The position numbers and the translations under genes were made by a program. The notes below the pieces were generated by a model. The model saw only the letters and a program-made list of their open reading frames with translations, made no database searches and was not told where the DNA came from. From NCBI RefSeq assembly GCF_028767025.1, contig NZ_JAJQXX010000007.1, positions 1 to 64,000 on the forward strand: a stretch of 64,000 nucleotides of DNA, read 5' to 3'. Of this stretch, positions 1 to 8,409 are shown one piece after another. Source of the stretch: Blautia sp. XA-2221. GTDB lineage: Bacteria > Bacillota > Clostridia > Lachnospirales > Lachnospiraceae. How positions within the stretch are numbered: position 1 is the first letter of the stretch; each line of letters begins with the position of its first letter.

Positions 1-45
1 TAACGTATGGAGCTGACTGCTACTAATAGGTCGAGGGCTTGACCA
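1..45 (+). rRNA. 23S ribosomal RNA, 3' end (partial)
   Basis: The first bases match the conserved 3' end of bacterial 23S rRNA (the segment reading ACTGCTACTAATAGGTCGAG, followed by GGCTTGACC). The rest of the gene lies before the window. The exact mature end is estimated. A local inverted repeat, CTTGACC at 39-45 and GGTCAAG at 60-66, begins at this end and may take part in 3' processing. Confidence 0.9.
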
Positions 46-244
46 AAAAGCGAGAAAGCGGTCAAGACAGGAAAGAAACAGGACGGAGCAAGCTTGCTTG
101 TGAAGGAGTGGTTCTTAACTGGATTGGACATTTGCGAAGCAAAAGGCACCGAATGACGGAGTCATGAGGTGACCGCGATCGAGCATAAGCAAGGTCAGAA
201 TGATTCCAATGTCAACATGTATGTAGTTTTGAAAGTGCAATATG
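46..244 (+). other. rRNA operon trailer, no 5S gene seen
   Basis: About 200 bases follow the 23S end without any stretch resembling 5S rRNA and without a convincing coding region. The sequence is rich in short stems and ends at a terminator. It is read as the transcribed trailer of the rRNA operon. Confidence 0.55.
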
Positions 245-269
245 AGTAGCCGGTGAGGCTACTTTTTTT
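245..269 (+). terminator. rRNA operon terminator
   Basis: AGTAGCC pairs with GGCTACT around a 5-base loop and is followed by a run of seven T. It is the first Rho-independent terminator after the 23S end. Confidence 0.85.
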
Positions 270-562
270 ATAGGAAATGAGCTATTTTTTTATTTGCAGA
301 AACTTTTATTTACGTCATTTAGGAACAGCAACCGGAAGGGAATGTCCGGTGACAATGAAGCCAGTACCAGGCAAGGGTACTGGTTTTTTGTACTTAAAAT
401 GCTTCCTATATATAAGGCGAAGAGATAAAACAGGGATGTTTTTAGGCATTTTTCTTTTTTCATCATAAAAAACTTGAATATTTTTTCTTTCTATAGTATC
501 CTAATTTTCAGTGCGCTTATGCGGAAGAAGATCAACTTATAAAAGAGGAGAGGAGGAATTTT
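270..562 (+). other. intergenic region without a supported gene
   Basis: This stretch separates the rRNA operon from the first MATE gene. It contains a small stem (ACCGGA / TCCGGT near 330-350) and a terminator-like hairpin at 361-389. A 63-codon open frame at 277-468 runs through both hairpins, has no ribosome binding site and is not accepted. The two stems followed by a T-run could be a small RNA or a leader remnant. Confidence 0.4.
361..389 (+). terminator. Rho-independent terminator-like hairpin
   Basis: CCAGTACC pairs exactly with GGTACTGG across a 7-base loop and is followed by six T. It does not follow a recognised gene, so it either backs up the rRNA terminator or ends a short unannotated transcript. 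Confidence 0.7.
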
Positions 563-1972
563 ATGGAAATGACACAGAAGAAAACAGCATTTTGGAGAAA
601 GTTTATAGGAGATAAGGCCTTTTACAAGATGGTTCTTGCGATTGCGATTCCTATCATGATCCAAAATGGAATTACAAATTTTGTCAGTCTTCTTGACAAC
701 ATTATGATCGGACGGATCGGAACTGAGCAGATGTCAGGAGCGGCCATCGTGAATCAGTTGATTTTTGTATATAATCTATGTATGTTTGGCGGACTGGCAG
801 GTGCGGGTATTTTTACAGCACAGTATTTTGGACAGAAAGATCACGAAGGCGTGCGCCAGACTTTCCGATATAAATTTTGGCTGGCAGTCATCCTGACTGT
901 AGCAACTGCTCTGGTATTTTTAATATCAGGGGATGCCCTGATCCGTATTTATCTTCATGGAGAGGGAAGCGCAGAGGAAATAAGAGCTACATTAATGTAT
1001 GGAAAACAATATCTTTACATTATGCTGATCGGTCTGCCCCCTTTTATGCTGGGACAGGTATATTCCAGTACACTGAGAGAATGTGGAGAAACTGTTTTGC
1101 CTATGAAGGCAGGCGTTACAGCTGTTTGTGTAAACCTTGTTTTCAATTATCTTTTAATTTACGGAAAATTTGGATTTCCTGAATTAGGTGTTAAGGGTGC
1201 GGCTATTGCAACTGTACTTTCCCGTTATGTGGAGGTTTTTATTATTCTGATCTGGACGTCCAGAAACACAGAACGGCTTCCTTTTATCAAAGGTTTATAC
1301 CGTACTCTGAAAGTACCGCGAAATCTGGTATGGAAGATTTTTGTAAAAGGTACGCCGCTGCTTTTAAATGAAGCTTTATGGGCATGCGGAGTGGCTATAC
1401 TTGCTCAGTGCTATTCCATTCGTGGCTTAAATGTTGTAGCAGCCCAGAATATTTCCAATACAATCAGTAATGTGTTTAATATTGTGTTCATTGCTCTGGG
1501 AGATTCGGTTGCTATTGTGGTAGGCCAGCTTCTGGGAGCAGGAGATATGAAAAAAGCCAGGGATACAGATAATAAAATGATTGCGTTTTCTGTATTTTGC
1601 TGTGTGGGCGTAGCGCTGGTGCTTCTTTTGATGGCGCCTGTTTTTCCGGAGCTTTACAATACGAATCCGCAGGCAAAAGAGCTGGCCTGTAGGTTTATTA
1701 TGATCTCAGCGATTTTTATGCCAAACAGCGCGTTTCTTCATGCCGCATATTTTACTTTGCGGTCAGGAGGCAAAACAATCGTTACCTTTTTATTTGACAG
1801 CGTATTTATGTGGTGTGTCAGTGTAACCCTTGCTTTTATTTTGAGCAGGTATACAAATCTGTCGGTAGTAGCTATTTTTGCTCTGGTTCAGTCGGCAGAC
1901 ATTATAAAATCACTGATAGGATTTATCCTTGTAAAAAAAGGAGTCTGGCTGCAAAATTTTGTAGCAGAATAA
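563..1972 (+). CDS. MATE family multidrug/cation antiporter
   Basis: A 469-residue polytopic membrane protein with the MatE layout: two homologous halves of about six membrane segments each. The segment MIQNGITNFVSLLDNIMIG near residue 32 is typical of the first half of NorM/DinF-like exporters. Such proteins expel cationic drugs or metabolites in exchange for Na+ or H+; the substrate here cannot be told. A GAGAGGAGG ribosome binding site precedes the ATG. It stands alone, with its own terminator downstream. A second, distinct MATE gene lies 420 bases further on. Confidence 0.9.
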   Translation: MEMTQKKTAFWRKFIGDKAFYKMVLAIAIPIMIQNGITNFVSLLDNIMIGRIGTEQMSGAAIVNQLIFVYNLCMFGGLAGAGIFTAQYFGQKDHEGVRQTFRYKFWLAVILTVATALVFLISGDALIRIYLHGEGSAEEIRATLMYGKQYLYIMLIGLPPFMLGQVYSSTLRECGETVLPMKAGVTAVCVNLVFNYLLIYGKFGFPELGVKGAAIATVLSRYVEVFIILIWTSRNTERLPFIKGLYRTLKVPRNLVWKIFVKGTPLLLNEALWACGVAILAQCYSIRGLNVVAAQNISNTISNVFNIVFIALGDSVAIVVGQLLGAGDMKKARDTDNKMIAFSVFCCVGVALVLLLMAPVFPELYNTNPQAKELACRFIMISAIFMPNSAFLHAAYFTLRSGGKTIVTFLFDSVFMWCVSVTLAFILSRYTNLSVVAIFALVQSADIIKSLIGFILVKKGVWLQNFVAE

Positions 1973-1986
1973 ACAGAATGACGAAA

Positions 1987-2024
1987 GCCGGTATGGGATG
2001 AAAAATAAACTCATACCGGTTTTT
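1987..2024 (+). terminator. terminator after first MATE gene
   Basis: CCGGTATG (1988-1995) pairs with CATACCGG (2012-2019), followed by five T. It ends the transcript of the MATE gene at 563-1972. Confidence 0.75.
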
Positions 2025-2117
2025 GACTATCGGCATAAAGAAAGATACCATTTCCTTTGGAAGAATATGTGTAATGGACTACAGGTGAATTATTTTACAA
2101 AAAATAACATTCGCCTA

Positions 2118-2146
2118 TTGACAATTGTTTCTTTTGAATGTATAAT
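2118..2146 (+). promoter_or_regulatory. tRNA-Trp promoter
   Basis: A perfect TTGACA (-35) and a perfect TATAAT (-10) are separated by 17 bases, ending 17 bases before the tRNA-Trp gene. This is the expected vegetative sigma-A type promoter of a stable RNA gene. Confidence 0.85.
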
Positions 2147-2163
2147 TCATAAAGTAATCGCAA

Positions 2164-2234
2164 AGGGGATTGGTCAAATGGTATGATAGGGGTCTCCAAA
2201 ACCTTTGGTGGGAGTTCGATTCTCTCATCCCCTG
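2164..2234 (+). tRNA. tRNA-Trp (anticodon CCA)
   Basis: The complete cloverleaf can be folded by eye. The acceptor AGGGGAT pairs with ATCCCCT, the D stem is GTCA/TGAT, the anticodon stem GGGGT/ACCTT carries loop CTCCAAA with anticodon CCA, and the T stem GGGAG/CTCTC has loop TTCGATT. The discriminator is G and the 3' CCA is not encoded. It is a single-gene transcript between its own promoter and terminator. Confidence 0.95.
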
Positions 2235-2239
2235 CTATT

Positions 2240-2285
2240 AAGAATCCGGAAATACTTGGAAACAGGTATTTCCGGATTCTTGTTT
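2240..2285 (+). terminator. tRNA-Trp terminator
   Basis: A 16-bp perfect stem (AAGAATCCGGAAATAC at 2240-2255 with its complement at 2266-2281) with a T-rich tail follows the tRNA by five bases. Confidence 0.85.
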
Positions 2286-2322
2286 TATCCGGAAAAATAT
2301 ACAGATTCCAAGTTGTCGTCTG

Positions 2323-2352
2323 TTGACTTTTTTGTACGAAATATCTTATAAT
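2323..2352 (+). promoter_or_regulatory. probable promoter of second MATE gene
   Basis: TTGTCG and a perfect TATAAT lie 18 bases apart, 38 bases before the MATE start at 2390. The -35 match is only moderate. A nearby TTGACT (2333-2338) is too close to the -10 to serve. Confidence 0.5.
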
Positions 2353-2389
2353 TTTACAGATATCAGAGCGGAAAGGTATAAATGCAACA

Positions 2390-3742
2390 ATGAAAAAAGC
2401 AGTAAAAATGGAAAAAAACCTGACAGAGGGAAATATATTAAAGACCATGCTGATTTTTGCGGTTCCCATGATTCTGGGAAATCTTCTTCAGCAGGTCTAT
2501 AATATTGCCGATACTATGGTGGTAGGCAGGTTTTTGGGAGCGGGAGCTCTGGCTGCAGTAGGGTCTGCCTATACTCTGATGACGTTTCTTACTTCAGTGA
2601 TCATCGGACTCTGTATGGGAAGCGGAGCAGTATTTTCCATTGCCTATGGAGCGGGAAATGAGCAGGAACTGAAAAAAAGTATGTGGGTATCTTTCCTGTT
2701 TGTGGGAATTGTAGCTATAGTCATGAATGTGGCGGTATTTGTATGTACAGAGCCGATTCTTCATCTTCTTCAGATTCCGGAAGAAGTTTATCCTCTGATG
2801 CACACTTACATCAGAATTATTTTTGCAGGAATTATTTTTACATTTTTGTATAACTATTTTTCCTGCCTCCTTCGGGCAGTCGGAAATTCTGTAGTGCCTC
2901 TGTGGTTTCTGGCAATTTCTTCTATATTGAATATTGTCCTTGATATCTGGTTTGTGGCAGGATTGAACAGAGGCGTGGGAGGAGCTGCAGAAGCTACGGT
3001 TCTTGCTCAGGCAGTATCCGGGATCGGAATAGCAGGATATACCATCTGGAAAATTCCGTTTTTGCGGCTGAAGAAAGAACACATGCATATGGAACGGGAA
3101 ACTTTGAACAGAGTAGTTCAGTATTCCACGCTGACCTGCGCTCAGCAGTCAGTGATGAATTTTGGCATACTGATGATCCAGGGGCTGGTGAACAGCTTTG
3201 GGACAGTGATCATGGCAGCTTTTGCTGTGGCAGTAAAAATTGATACTCTGGCATATATGCCGGCGCAGGAATTTGGAAATGCATTTTCACTGTTTGTTTC
3301 TCAGAATTACGGAGCAGAGAAATATGACAGGATCCAAAAAGCTTCCGGTCTTGCGGTAAAGGTATCGGCAGGCTTTTGTGTTTGTATTTCAGTGCTGGTG
3401 TGGATTTTTGCTGCGCCTCTTATTCGTATATTTTTATCGGGGGCAGAACCGGAGATTGTTTGTGCAGGCGTTCATTATCTCCACATAGAAGGCACTTTTT
3501 ACTGGGGAATCGGCTGTCTGTTTTTGCTGTATGGTCTGTATAGGGGAATTGAGCGACCGGTAATGTCATTGATCTTGACAGTTCTTTCCCTTGGAACAAG
3601 AGTGGTTCTGGCTTATCTTTTTGCGCCCATGCCGCAGTTCGGAGTATCTGCTATCTGGTGGGCGATCCCTGTTGGCTGGATCCTGGCTGATCTGGTGGGA
3701 TTTCTTTATTATAAAAAGATCCGGAACCGGTTTGGGGCATAA
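2390..3742 (+). CDS. MATE family efflux transporter
   Basis: A 450-residue membrane protein with the MATE signature segment MILGNLLQQVYNIADTMVVG near residue 27, characteristic of the DinF/MepA-like branch common in Clostridia. Twelve hydrophobic segments are evident. It probably exports drugs or metabolites by cation antiport; the substrate is unknown. It differs clearly in sequence from the MATE gene at 563-1972, so the two are not a recent duplication. The start follows GCGGAAAGG; an internal ATG at 2408 is also possible. The TRIC-like gene follows after 49 bases and may be co-transcribed. Confidence 0.9.
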   Translation: MKKAVKMEKNLTEGNILKTMLIFAVPMILGNLLQQVYNIADTMVVGRFLGAGALAAVGSAYTLMTFLTSVIIGLCMGSGAVFSIAYGAGNEQELKKSMWVSFLFVGIVAIVMNVAVFVCTEPILHLLQIPEEVYPLMHTYIRIIFAGIIFTFLYNYFSCLLRAVGNSVVPLWFLAISSILNIVLDIWFVAGLNRGVGGAAEATVLAQAVSGIGIAGYTIWKIPFLRLKKEHMHMERETLNRVVQYSTLTCAQQSVMNFGILMIQGLVNSFGTVIMAAFAVAVKIDTLAYMPAQEFGNAFSLFVSQNYGAEKYDRIQKASGLAVKVSAGFCVCISVLVWIFAAPLIRIFLSGAEPEIVCAGVHYLHIEGTFYWGIGCLFLLYGLYRGIERPVMSLILTVLSLGTRVVLAYLFAPMPQFGVSAIWWAIPVGWILADLVGFLYYKKIRNRFGA

Positions 3743-3791
3743 TATATCTGAAATAAATTAAGATCAATAGAATGGGGAGAAAAATAAAATT

Positions 3792-4439
3792 ATGCAGGAA
3801 ATCATTACTTTTATTATGGAAATGATTGGAACCATAGCTTTTGCGGCTTCCGGAGCCATGGTGGGTGTAGGAAGAAGAATGGATATTTTTGGCGTCTGTG
3901 TTCTTGGAGTAGTCACTTCTGTAGGCGGCGGTATGATCCGTGATATTGTTCTGGGAATTATTCCTCCGGGGATGTTTCAGAAGCCGGTTTATACTATTGT
4001 GGCAACTGCCACTTCCTGTGTGGTATTCTGGGTGCTTTATCTGAAAAAAGAACTTCTGGAAGGCCATTTCAGAGAGATCTATGATCGTTTTATGTTGATC
4101 ATGGACACCATAGGACTTGGAATTTTTACTGTGGTAGGCGTAAATACAGGAATTCATCACGGGTATATGGACAATACGTTTCTTCTTGTATTTGTGGGAA
4201 CCATTACAGGAGTCGGCGGAGGCCTTCTGAGAGATATGATGGCAGGAGTTCCACCTTATATCTTTGTTAAGCATATTTATGCCTGCGCTTCTATTGTGGG
4301 AGCAGTGGTATGTGTATATATGTCCAGAAGTTTTGGAACGGTAGCGGCAATGGTAGCAGCTTCTGCAGTGGTATTTCTTATCCGATATCTGGCAGCTCAC
4401 TACAGATGGAATCTCCCAAGGCTGAAAAGAGAAGAATAA
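3792..4439 (+). CDS. TRIC / UPF0126 family membrane channel protein
   Basis: A 215-residue protein of about seven membrane segments formed by two repeats of the UPF0126 unit. The first repeat carries GVVTSVGGGMIRDIVLG near residue 39 and the second GTITGVGGGLLRDMMAG near residue 137. These paired GGG-x-x-RD motifs are the hallmark of the bacterial family related to trimeric intracellular cation channels, some members of which have been linked to small-solute or amino acid flux. The real substrate here is unknown. A GGGGAGAAAA site precedes the ATG. Confidence 0.85.
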   Translation: MQEIITFIMEMIGTIAFAASGAMVGVGRRMDIFGVCVLGVVTSVGGGMIRDIVLGIIPPGMFQKPVYTIVATATSCVVFWVLYLKKELLEGHFREIYDRFMLIMDTIGLGIFTVVGVNTGIHHGYMDNTFLLVFVGTITGVGGGLLRDMMAGVPPYIFVKHIYACASIVGAVVCVYMSRSFGTVAAMVAASAVVFLIRYLAAHYRWNLPRLKREE

Positions 4440-4533
4440 GGTAAGGATATACAGGTAATATTTTGCAAGAGGAAAAAGACCGGAGTTTTTTTGTATACAA
4501 TGCATATTTGTAATGAAAAATATACAATTAAAA

Positions 4534-4562
4534 TGGAAAATATGGCTAATATGTGTTATACT
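4534..4562 (+). promoter_or_regulatory. probable promoter of methylene-THF reductase operon
   Basis: TGGAAA (four of six -35 matches) and TATACT are separated by 17 bases, about 120 bases before the first gene of the operon. That leaves an untranslated leader of roughly 110 bases in which I see no recognisable riboswitch. Confidence 0.5.
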
Positions 4563-4681
4563 AAAGTGTATTAACTGTAAAGCTGAGTGATCTGCCGGTT
4601 GTTTTTCTGAATGCAGAGGGAAAAATAACGCAACAGAGAAGCAGAAAGCTTGTATATCAATTTGACAAGGAAGGTGAGCAA

Positions 4682-6646
4682 TTGGAAAACTACACCAAGT
4701 ATAAGTTAAAAAGTAACGATGAGCTGGCAGAATTATTAGCAGATAAGGATCATCTGTTCATTGTTGCCTGCAACAAGTGCTTCAAGGAATTTGATACTAT
4801 TGAAGAACCGGAATGTGGTGAGTTTGAGAAATTTGCTGCTGAGCAGGGAAAAACAGTTACAGGCAGTGTAAAGGTTGATTTTCTGTGCAACAAAACTCAG
4901 ACTGAGAAAAAATTACAGGACATTATTCCGGAGGGAACAGAAAATGTTATTGTGATTTCCTGTGGACTGGGTATTCAGACAGTTGCAGACCTTGCAGGTA
5001 AGCCTGTATATGCTGCCAGCAATTCTCTGAACTATACCGGACATCACGGAATGGCTCTGACCAAAAAGAGCTGTGATGCCTGCGCACAGTGTTATCTGAA
5101 CCTTACAGGAGGCATCTGTCCTATCGTTGACTGTTCCAAGAGTCTTGTCAACGGACAGTGCGGCGGTGCAAAGGACGGCAAATGCGAGGTGGATGGAAAC
5201 AAGGACTGCGCATGGGAGAAAATTTACAGAAGACTTGAAAAGCAGGGACGTCTTGAGGAATTTTTAAATCAGCCGGTACAGCTTCGCGATTATTCCAAAA
5301 CCAATTTCAAGGTGATCAATGATTATGTGAAAGCTGTCCGCGAAGAAAGATTCGCAGGCTACTATGGCGGCGTTCATCCATCAGAGCGCAAGGAGTTCAG
5401 TGAACATCTTTCTCTTAAAAGATTTCCGGAGCCGAAGACAGTTGTTATTTCCATGTCACAGCATCTGGGAGCTCCTGCAGATCCAATTGTGCAGGTGGGC
5501 GATACCGTTAAGGTAGGTCAGAAGATCGGTGAGGCATCTGCCTTTATCAGCGCTCCTGTACATTCAAGTGTCAGCGGAACTGTAGTCGCAGTAGAGCCAC
5601 GTCTTCACGCCACCAGAGGCAGTGAGGTTATGGCTGTTGTAATTGAATCTGATGGAAAAAATACTCTGCATGAATCTGTAAAACCGCATAAAGGATATGA
5701 AGAACTTACACCGGATGAGATTATCGAAATTGTCCGTGAGGCAGGAATCGTAGGTATGGGCGGCGCAGGTTTCCCAACTGCTGTTAAATTAAAGCCAAAT
5801 AAACCGATCGAAGCAGTTCTTCTGAACGGGTGTGAATGTGAGCCTCTGCTGACTGCAGATCACAGAGTACTTCTGGAATTTGCAGATGATATTATCTACG
5901 GTCTGAAAGCAGTGCTTAAGACTGTTGATGCACAGAAAGGTATCATCGTGATCGAGGACAACAAGCCAGATGCTATTGCGCTGATGGAAGAGAAGCTTGC
6001 CGACTGCGATAACATTGAAGTTGTTACAGCAAAGACCAAATATCCGCAGGGAGCAGAAAAAACTCTGATCAAGCGTGTAATGGGAAGAACCGTTCCGAAG
6101 GGCGGGTTGCCGGCAGATGTGGGAGTTGTTGTCAGCAACATCAGTACCGTTAAGGCTATTTCTGATGCGATCTGTACAGGAATGCCGCTGATCGAACGTG
6201 TGGCAACAGTGACCGGAGAAAAGATCAAAAATCCTGGAAATTATATTGTCAAGATCGGTACCAGTGTAAAAGAAATGATCGACTACTGCGGCGGAACAAC
6301 AGATGATGATGTTACGATCAAAATGGGCGGTCCAATGATGGGATTTGAGCTTACTGATCTCAATGTTCCTATGATGAAGGGCTCCAATGGAATCATTGCC
6401 ATTGATACTGACCGGACTCAGCCTGTGGAGTGTATCAAATGCGGACGCTGCGTAGACGTCTGTCCAATGGAACTTTCACCGCTGTATTTTGCAAAATTTG
6501 CGGATGAGCAGAACTGGCAGGGTATGAAGGACATGAATGTAATGGACTGTGTGGAATGCCGTTCCTGTGAATTTATCTGTTCCTCCAAGATTCCGTTAGT
6601 AAGCAAGATCAAAGCCGGAAAAAATGCGATAAGGGAGATGAAGTGA
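4682..6646 (+). CDS. RnfC2-like NADH-oxidising subunit of methylene-THF reductase, with N-terminal MetV-like domain
   Basis: Residues 1-190 are a Cys-rich domain resembling MetV/the C-terminal zinc domain of methylene-THF reductases (CDACAQCYLNLTGG near 131, then SLVNGQCGG). Residues 240-654 are RnfC-like: a biotinyl-lipoyl-like segment, the NADH/FMN motif GMGGAGFPTAVKL near 357, and two [4Fe-4S] motifs, CIKCGRCVDVCP near 583 and CVECRSC near 621. In acetogens such as Acetobacterium woodii, RnfC2 passes electrons from NADH to MetV-MetF for methylene-THF reduction in the Wood-Ljungdahl pathway; the same role is inferred here. The start is TTG, supported by AAGGAAGGTGAG just upstream. metV follows one base after the stop. 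Confidence 0.85.
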   Translation: MENYTKYKLKSNDELAELLADKDHLFIVACNKCFKEFDTIEEPECGEFEKFAAEQGKTVTGSVKVDFLCNKTQTEKKLQDIIPEGTENVIVISCGLGIQTVADLAGKPVYAASNSLNYTGHHGMALTKKSCDACAQCYLNLTGGICPIVDCSKSLVNGQCGGAKDGKCEVDGNKDCAWEKIYRRLEKQGRLEEFLNQPVQLRDYSKTNFKVINDYVKAVREERFAGYYGGVHPSERKEFSEHLSLKRFPEPKTVVISMSQHLGAPADPIVQVGDTVKVGQKIGEASAFISAPVHSSVSGTVVAVEPRLHATRGSEVMAVVIESDGKNTLHESVKPHKGYEELTPDEIIEIVREAGIVGMGGAGFPTAVKLKPNKPIEAVLLNGCECEPLLTADHRVLLEFADDIIYGLKAVLKTVDAQKGIIVIEDNKPDAIALMEEKLADCDNIEVVTAKTKYPQGAEKTLIKRVMGRTVPKGGLPADVGVVVSNISTVKAISDAICTGMPLIERVATVTGEKIKNPGNYIVKIGTSVKEMIDYCGGTTDDDVTIKMGGPMMGFELTDLNVPMMKGSNGIIAIDTDRTQPVECIKCGRCVDVCPMELSPLYFAKFADEQNWQGMKDMNVMDCVECRSCEFICSSKIPLVSKIKAGKNAIREMK

Positions 6647-6647
6647 T

Positions 6648-7271
6648 ATGCTGATTACTGAACTGAAATCAAAGGAAACTATCGCATCACTGGTGGACGG
6701 AAAAAAGGTTTTTATGATCAACTGCCAGGGATGTAAGGAAGTACATTTCCCGGAAAAAGAATCCATGGAACTCCGTAGGGAGCTGGCTGCTGACGGGAAG
6801 TTGACAGGTTTTATTACAACCGACTATATCTGTAATCCGGAAAATATGAAACTGCGTCTTGAGAAGCACATGGGAGAAATTCAGGAGGCGGATGCTGTTC
6901 TGGTGCTTTCCTGTGGAGTAGGAGTACAGACAATTGCGGAATATCTTGAAGATAAGCCGGTATATGCAGCCTGTGATACATATCCGCTGCCGGGATTCCA
7001 GGGAGTGACTCCTTTGGAGTATAACTGTGACCAGTGCGGCGAATGTTATCTGAACTTAACCGGAGGAATCTGCCCTATCACGGCCTGTTCCAAGAGCCTT
7101 GTCAATGGACAGTGCGGTGGCTGTAAGGATGGAAAATGTGAAGTGGACAGCGAAATGGAGTGTGGATGGGAGCGTATTTACAGACGTCTGGCACAGATCG
7201 GACGCCTGGATGTGCTGAAATGTCCCACACAGATCCGAAATTACGCAACTGATGATGAAGTGTCCAAATAA
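6648..7271 (+). CDS. metV: MetV, zinc/iron-sulfur subunit of methylene-THF reductase
   Basis: A 207-residue Cys-rich protein of the methylene-THF reductase C-terminal family. It carries INCQGCKEVHFP near residue 24, YICNPENMKLRLE, CGVGVQTIAEYLEDKPVYAA, then CDQCGECYLNLTGGICPIT and SLVNGQCGGCKDGKCEVD. MetV is the partner of MetF in acetogens and bridges it to the electron input subunit. The protein is strikingly similar to the N-terminal domain of the preceding gene (shared YLNLTGGICPI, CSKSLVNGQCGG, IYRRL), so the operon holds two versions of this fold. It starts one base after the upstream stop, which implies coupled translation. Confidence 0.88.
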   Translation: MLITELKSKETIASLVDGKKVFMINCQGCKEVHFPEKESMELRRELAADGKLTGFITTDYICNPENMKLRLEKHMGEIQEADAVLVLSCGVGVQTIAEYLEDKPVYAACDTYPLPGFQGVTPLEYNCDQCGECYLNLTGGICPITACSKSLVNGQCGGCKDGKCEVDSEMECGWERIYRRLAQIGRLDVLKCPTQIRNYATDDEVSK

Positions 7272-7309
7272 GACAACGGTTAAAATTTATAGAGTAGGAG
7301 CAATGTACA

Positions 7310-8188
7310 ATGAAAATTACGGAAGCATTTGAACGTGGCGAATTTGCGGTAACAGCAGAAGTAGGACCGCCGAAAGGAATTCACATTGAAGGATTACTGG
7401 AAGAAGCAAAAACATATTTAAGTGATATTACAGCGGTAAACGTAACAGATAATCAGTCTTCTGTTATGCGCCTCGGCTCTCTGGGGGTATGTAAGGCTCT
7501 TAAAGATGAAGGGCTTACTCCTATTTTTCAGCTTACCTGCCGAGACAGAAACCGTATTGCGCTTCAGTCTGATCTTTTAAGCGCAGCAATGCTGGGAATT
7601 GAAAACCTTCTGCTTCTGACAGGCGACCATACAAAAATGGGTGATCACCCGCAGGCAAAACCGGTATTTGATCTGGATTCTGTATCTTTGATCCATACTG
7701 TGAAACAGCTGGAAGAAGGAATGGATCTGGGTGGAAATCAGCTGGTAGGAGAACCGCCTAAATTTGCAAAAGGTGCTGTTGTGTCTCCGTGCAGTGACTC
7801 TGTTGATGCTCAGCTTGCAAAAATGGAACGTAAAGTAGCTGCCGGTGCGGATTATTTCCAGACTCAGGCTGTTTTTGAACCTGAAAAATTTATCAAATTT
7901 ATGGAAAAAGCAAAACAGTTTGGCAAACCGGTTCAGATTGGTATTATCATTCCGAAATCAGTGGGAATGGCAAGATTCATGAATGCAAATGTTGCAGGTG
8001 TTCATGTTCCGGAAGATATGATCAATGAGCTGAAAGCTGACAAGGAAAAGACAAAAGCCGGTATTACCGGAGTTGAGATCGCTGCACGTATTATCAGAGA
8101 ATGTAAGCCATACTGTCAGGGTGTACATATTATGGCATTAGGCTGGGAATCCAAAGTTCCGGAAGTTCTGAAACTGGCAGGAATCTGA
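7310..8188 (+). CDS. metF: MetF, methylenetetrahydrofolate reductase catalytic subunit
   Basis: A 292-residue TIM-barrel protein of the MTHFR family. Visible marks are EVGPPKG near residue 17, NVTDNQSSVMRLGS, FQLTCRDRNRIALQSDLL, LLLTGDHTKMGDHPQAK and FQTQAVF. It reduces 5,10-methylene-THF to 5-methyl-THF, feeding methyl groups to acetyl-CoA synthesis in acetogens and to methionine synthesis. It is about the length of the short bacterial MetF and lacks the C-terminal extension, which is supplied here by MetV. A terminator follows at 8230. Confidence 0.95.
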   Translation: MKITEAFERGEFAVTAEVGPPKGIHIEGLLEEAKTYLSDITAVNVTDNQSSVMRLGSLGVCKALKDEGLTPIFQLTCRDRNRIALQSDLLSAAMLGIENLLLLTGDHTKMGDHPQAKPVFDLDSVSLIHTVKQLEEGMDLGGNQLVGEPPKFAKGAVVSPCSDSVDAQLAKMERKVAAGADYFQTQAVFEPEKFIKFMEKAKQFGKPVQIGIIIPKSVGMARFMNANVAGVHVPEDMINELKADKEKTKAGITGVEIAARIIRECKPYCQGVHIMALGWESKVPEVLKLAGI

Positions 8189-8229
8189 TAAAGCAGTCTT
8201 TTTGTAAAGAATATGATAAAATAGTTATT

Positions 8230-8260
8230 GAGGCATCGGAATTGTGTTCCGGTGCCTCTT
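8230..8260 (+). terminator. terminator of methylene-THF reductase operon
   Basis: GAGGCATCGGAA pairs with TTCCGGTGCCTC (one G-T pair) around a short loop, followed by a short T-rich tail. It closes the three-gene operon. Confidence 0.75.
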
Positions 8261-8346
8261 TGCATTAAGAACAGAAGTGTTCTTATTACCGGGAAAATAG
8301 CTGTAACAATAAAAATGGATAAAAAAGGTCGCATTTCAGTTTTTCG

Positions 8347-8375
8347 TTGCTTTACAGTGAATAATAACGTATAAT
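8347..8375 (+). promoter_or_regulatory. promoter of M18 aminopeptidase gene
   Basis: TTGCTT and a perfect TATAAT are spaced by 17 bases, 34 bases before the start codon at 8410. Confidence 0.7.
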
Positions 8376-8409
8376 AGAAAGGAGTCAAAAGATAAAGGGG
8401 TAAGTAAAA

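Noticed and set aside
277-468. 63-codon open frame after the rRNA operon
   Set aside because: It has no ribosome binding site and runs through two hairpins and a terminator.
2333-2352. TTGACT paired with TATAAT as a promoter
   Set aside because: Only eight bases separate them; a workable spacing is given by TTGTCG further upstream.
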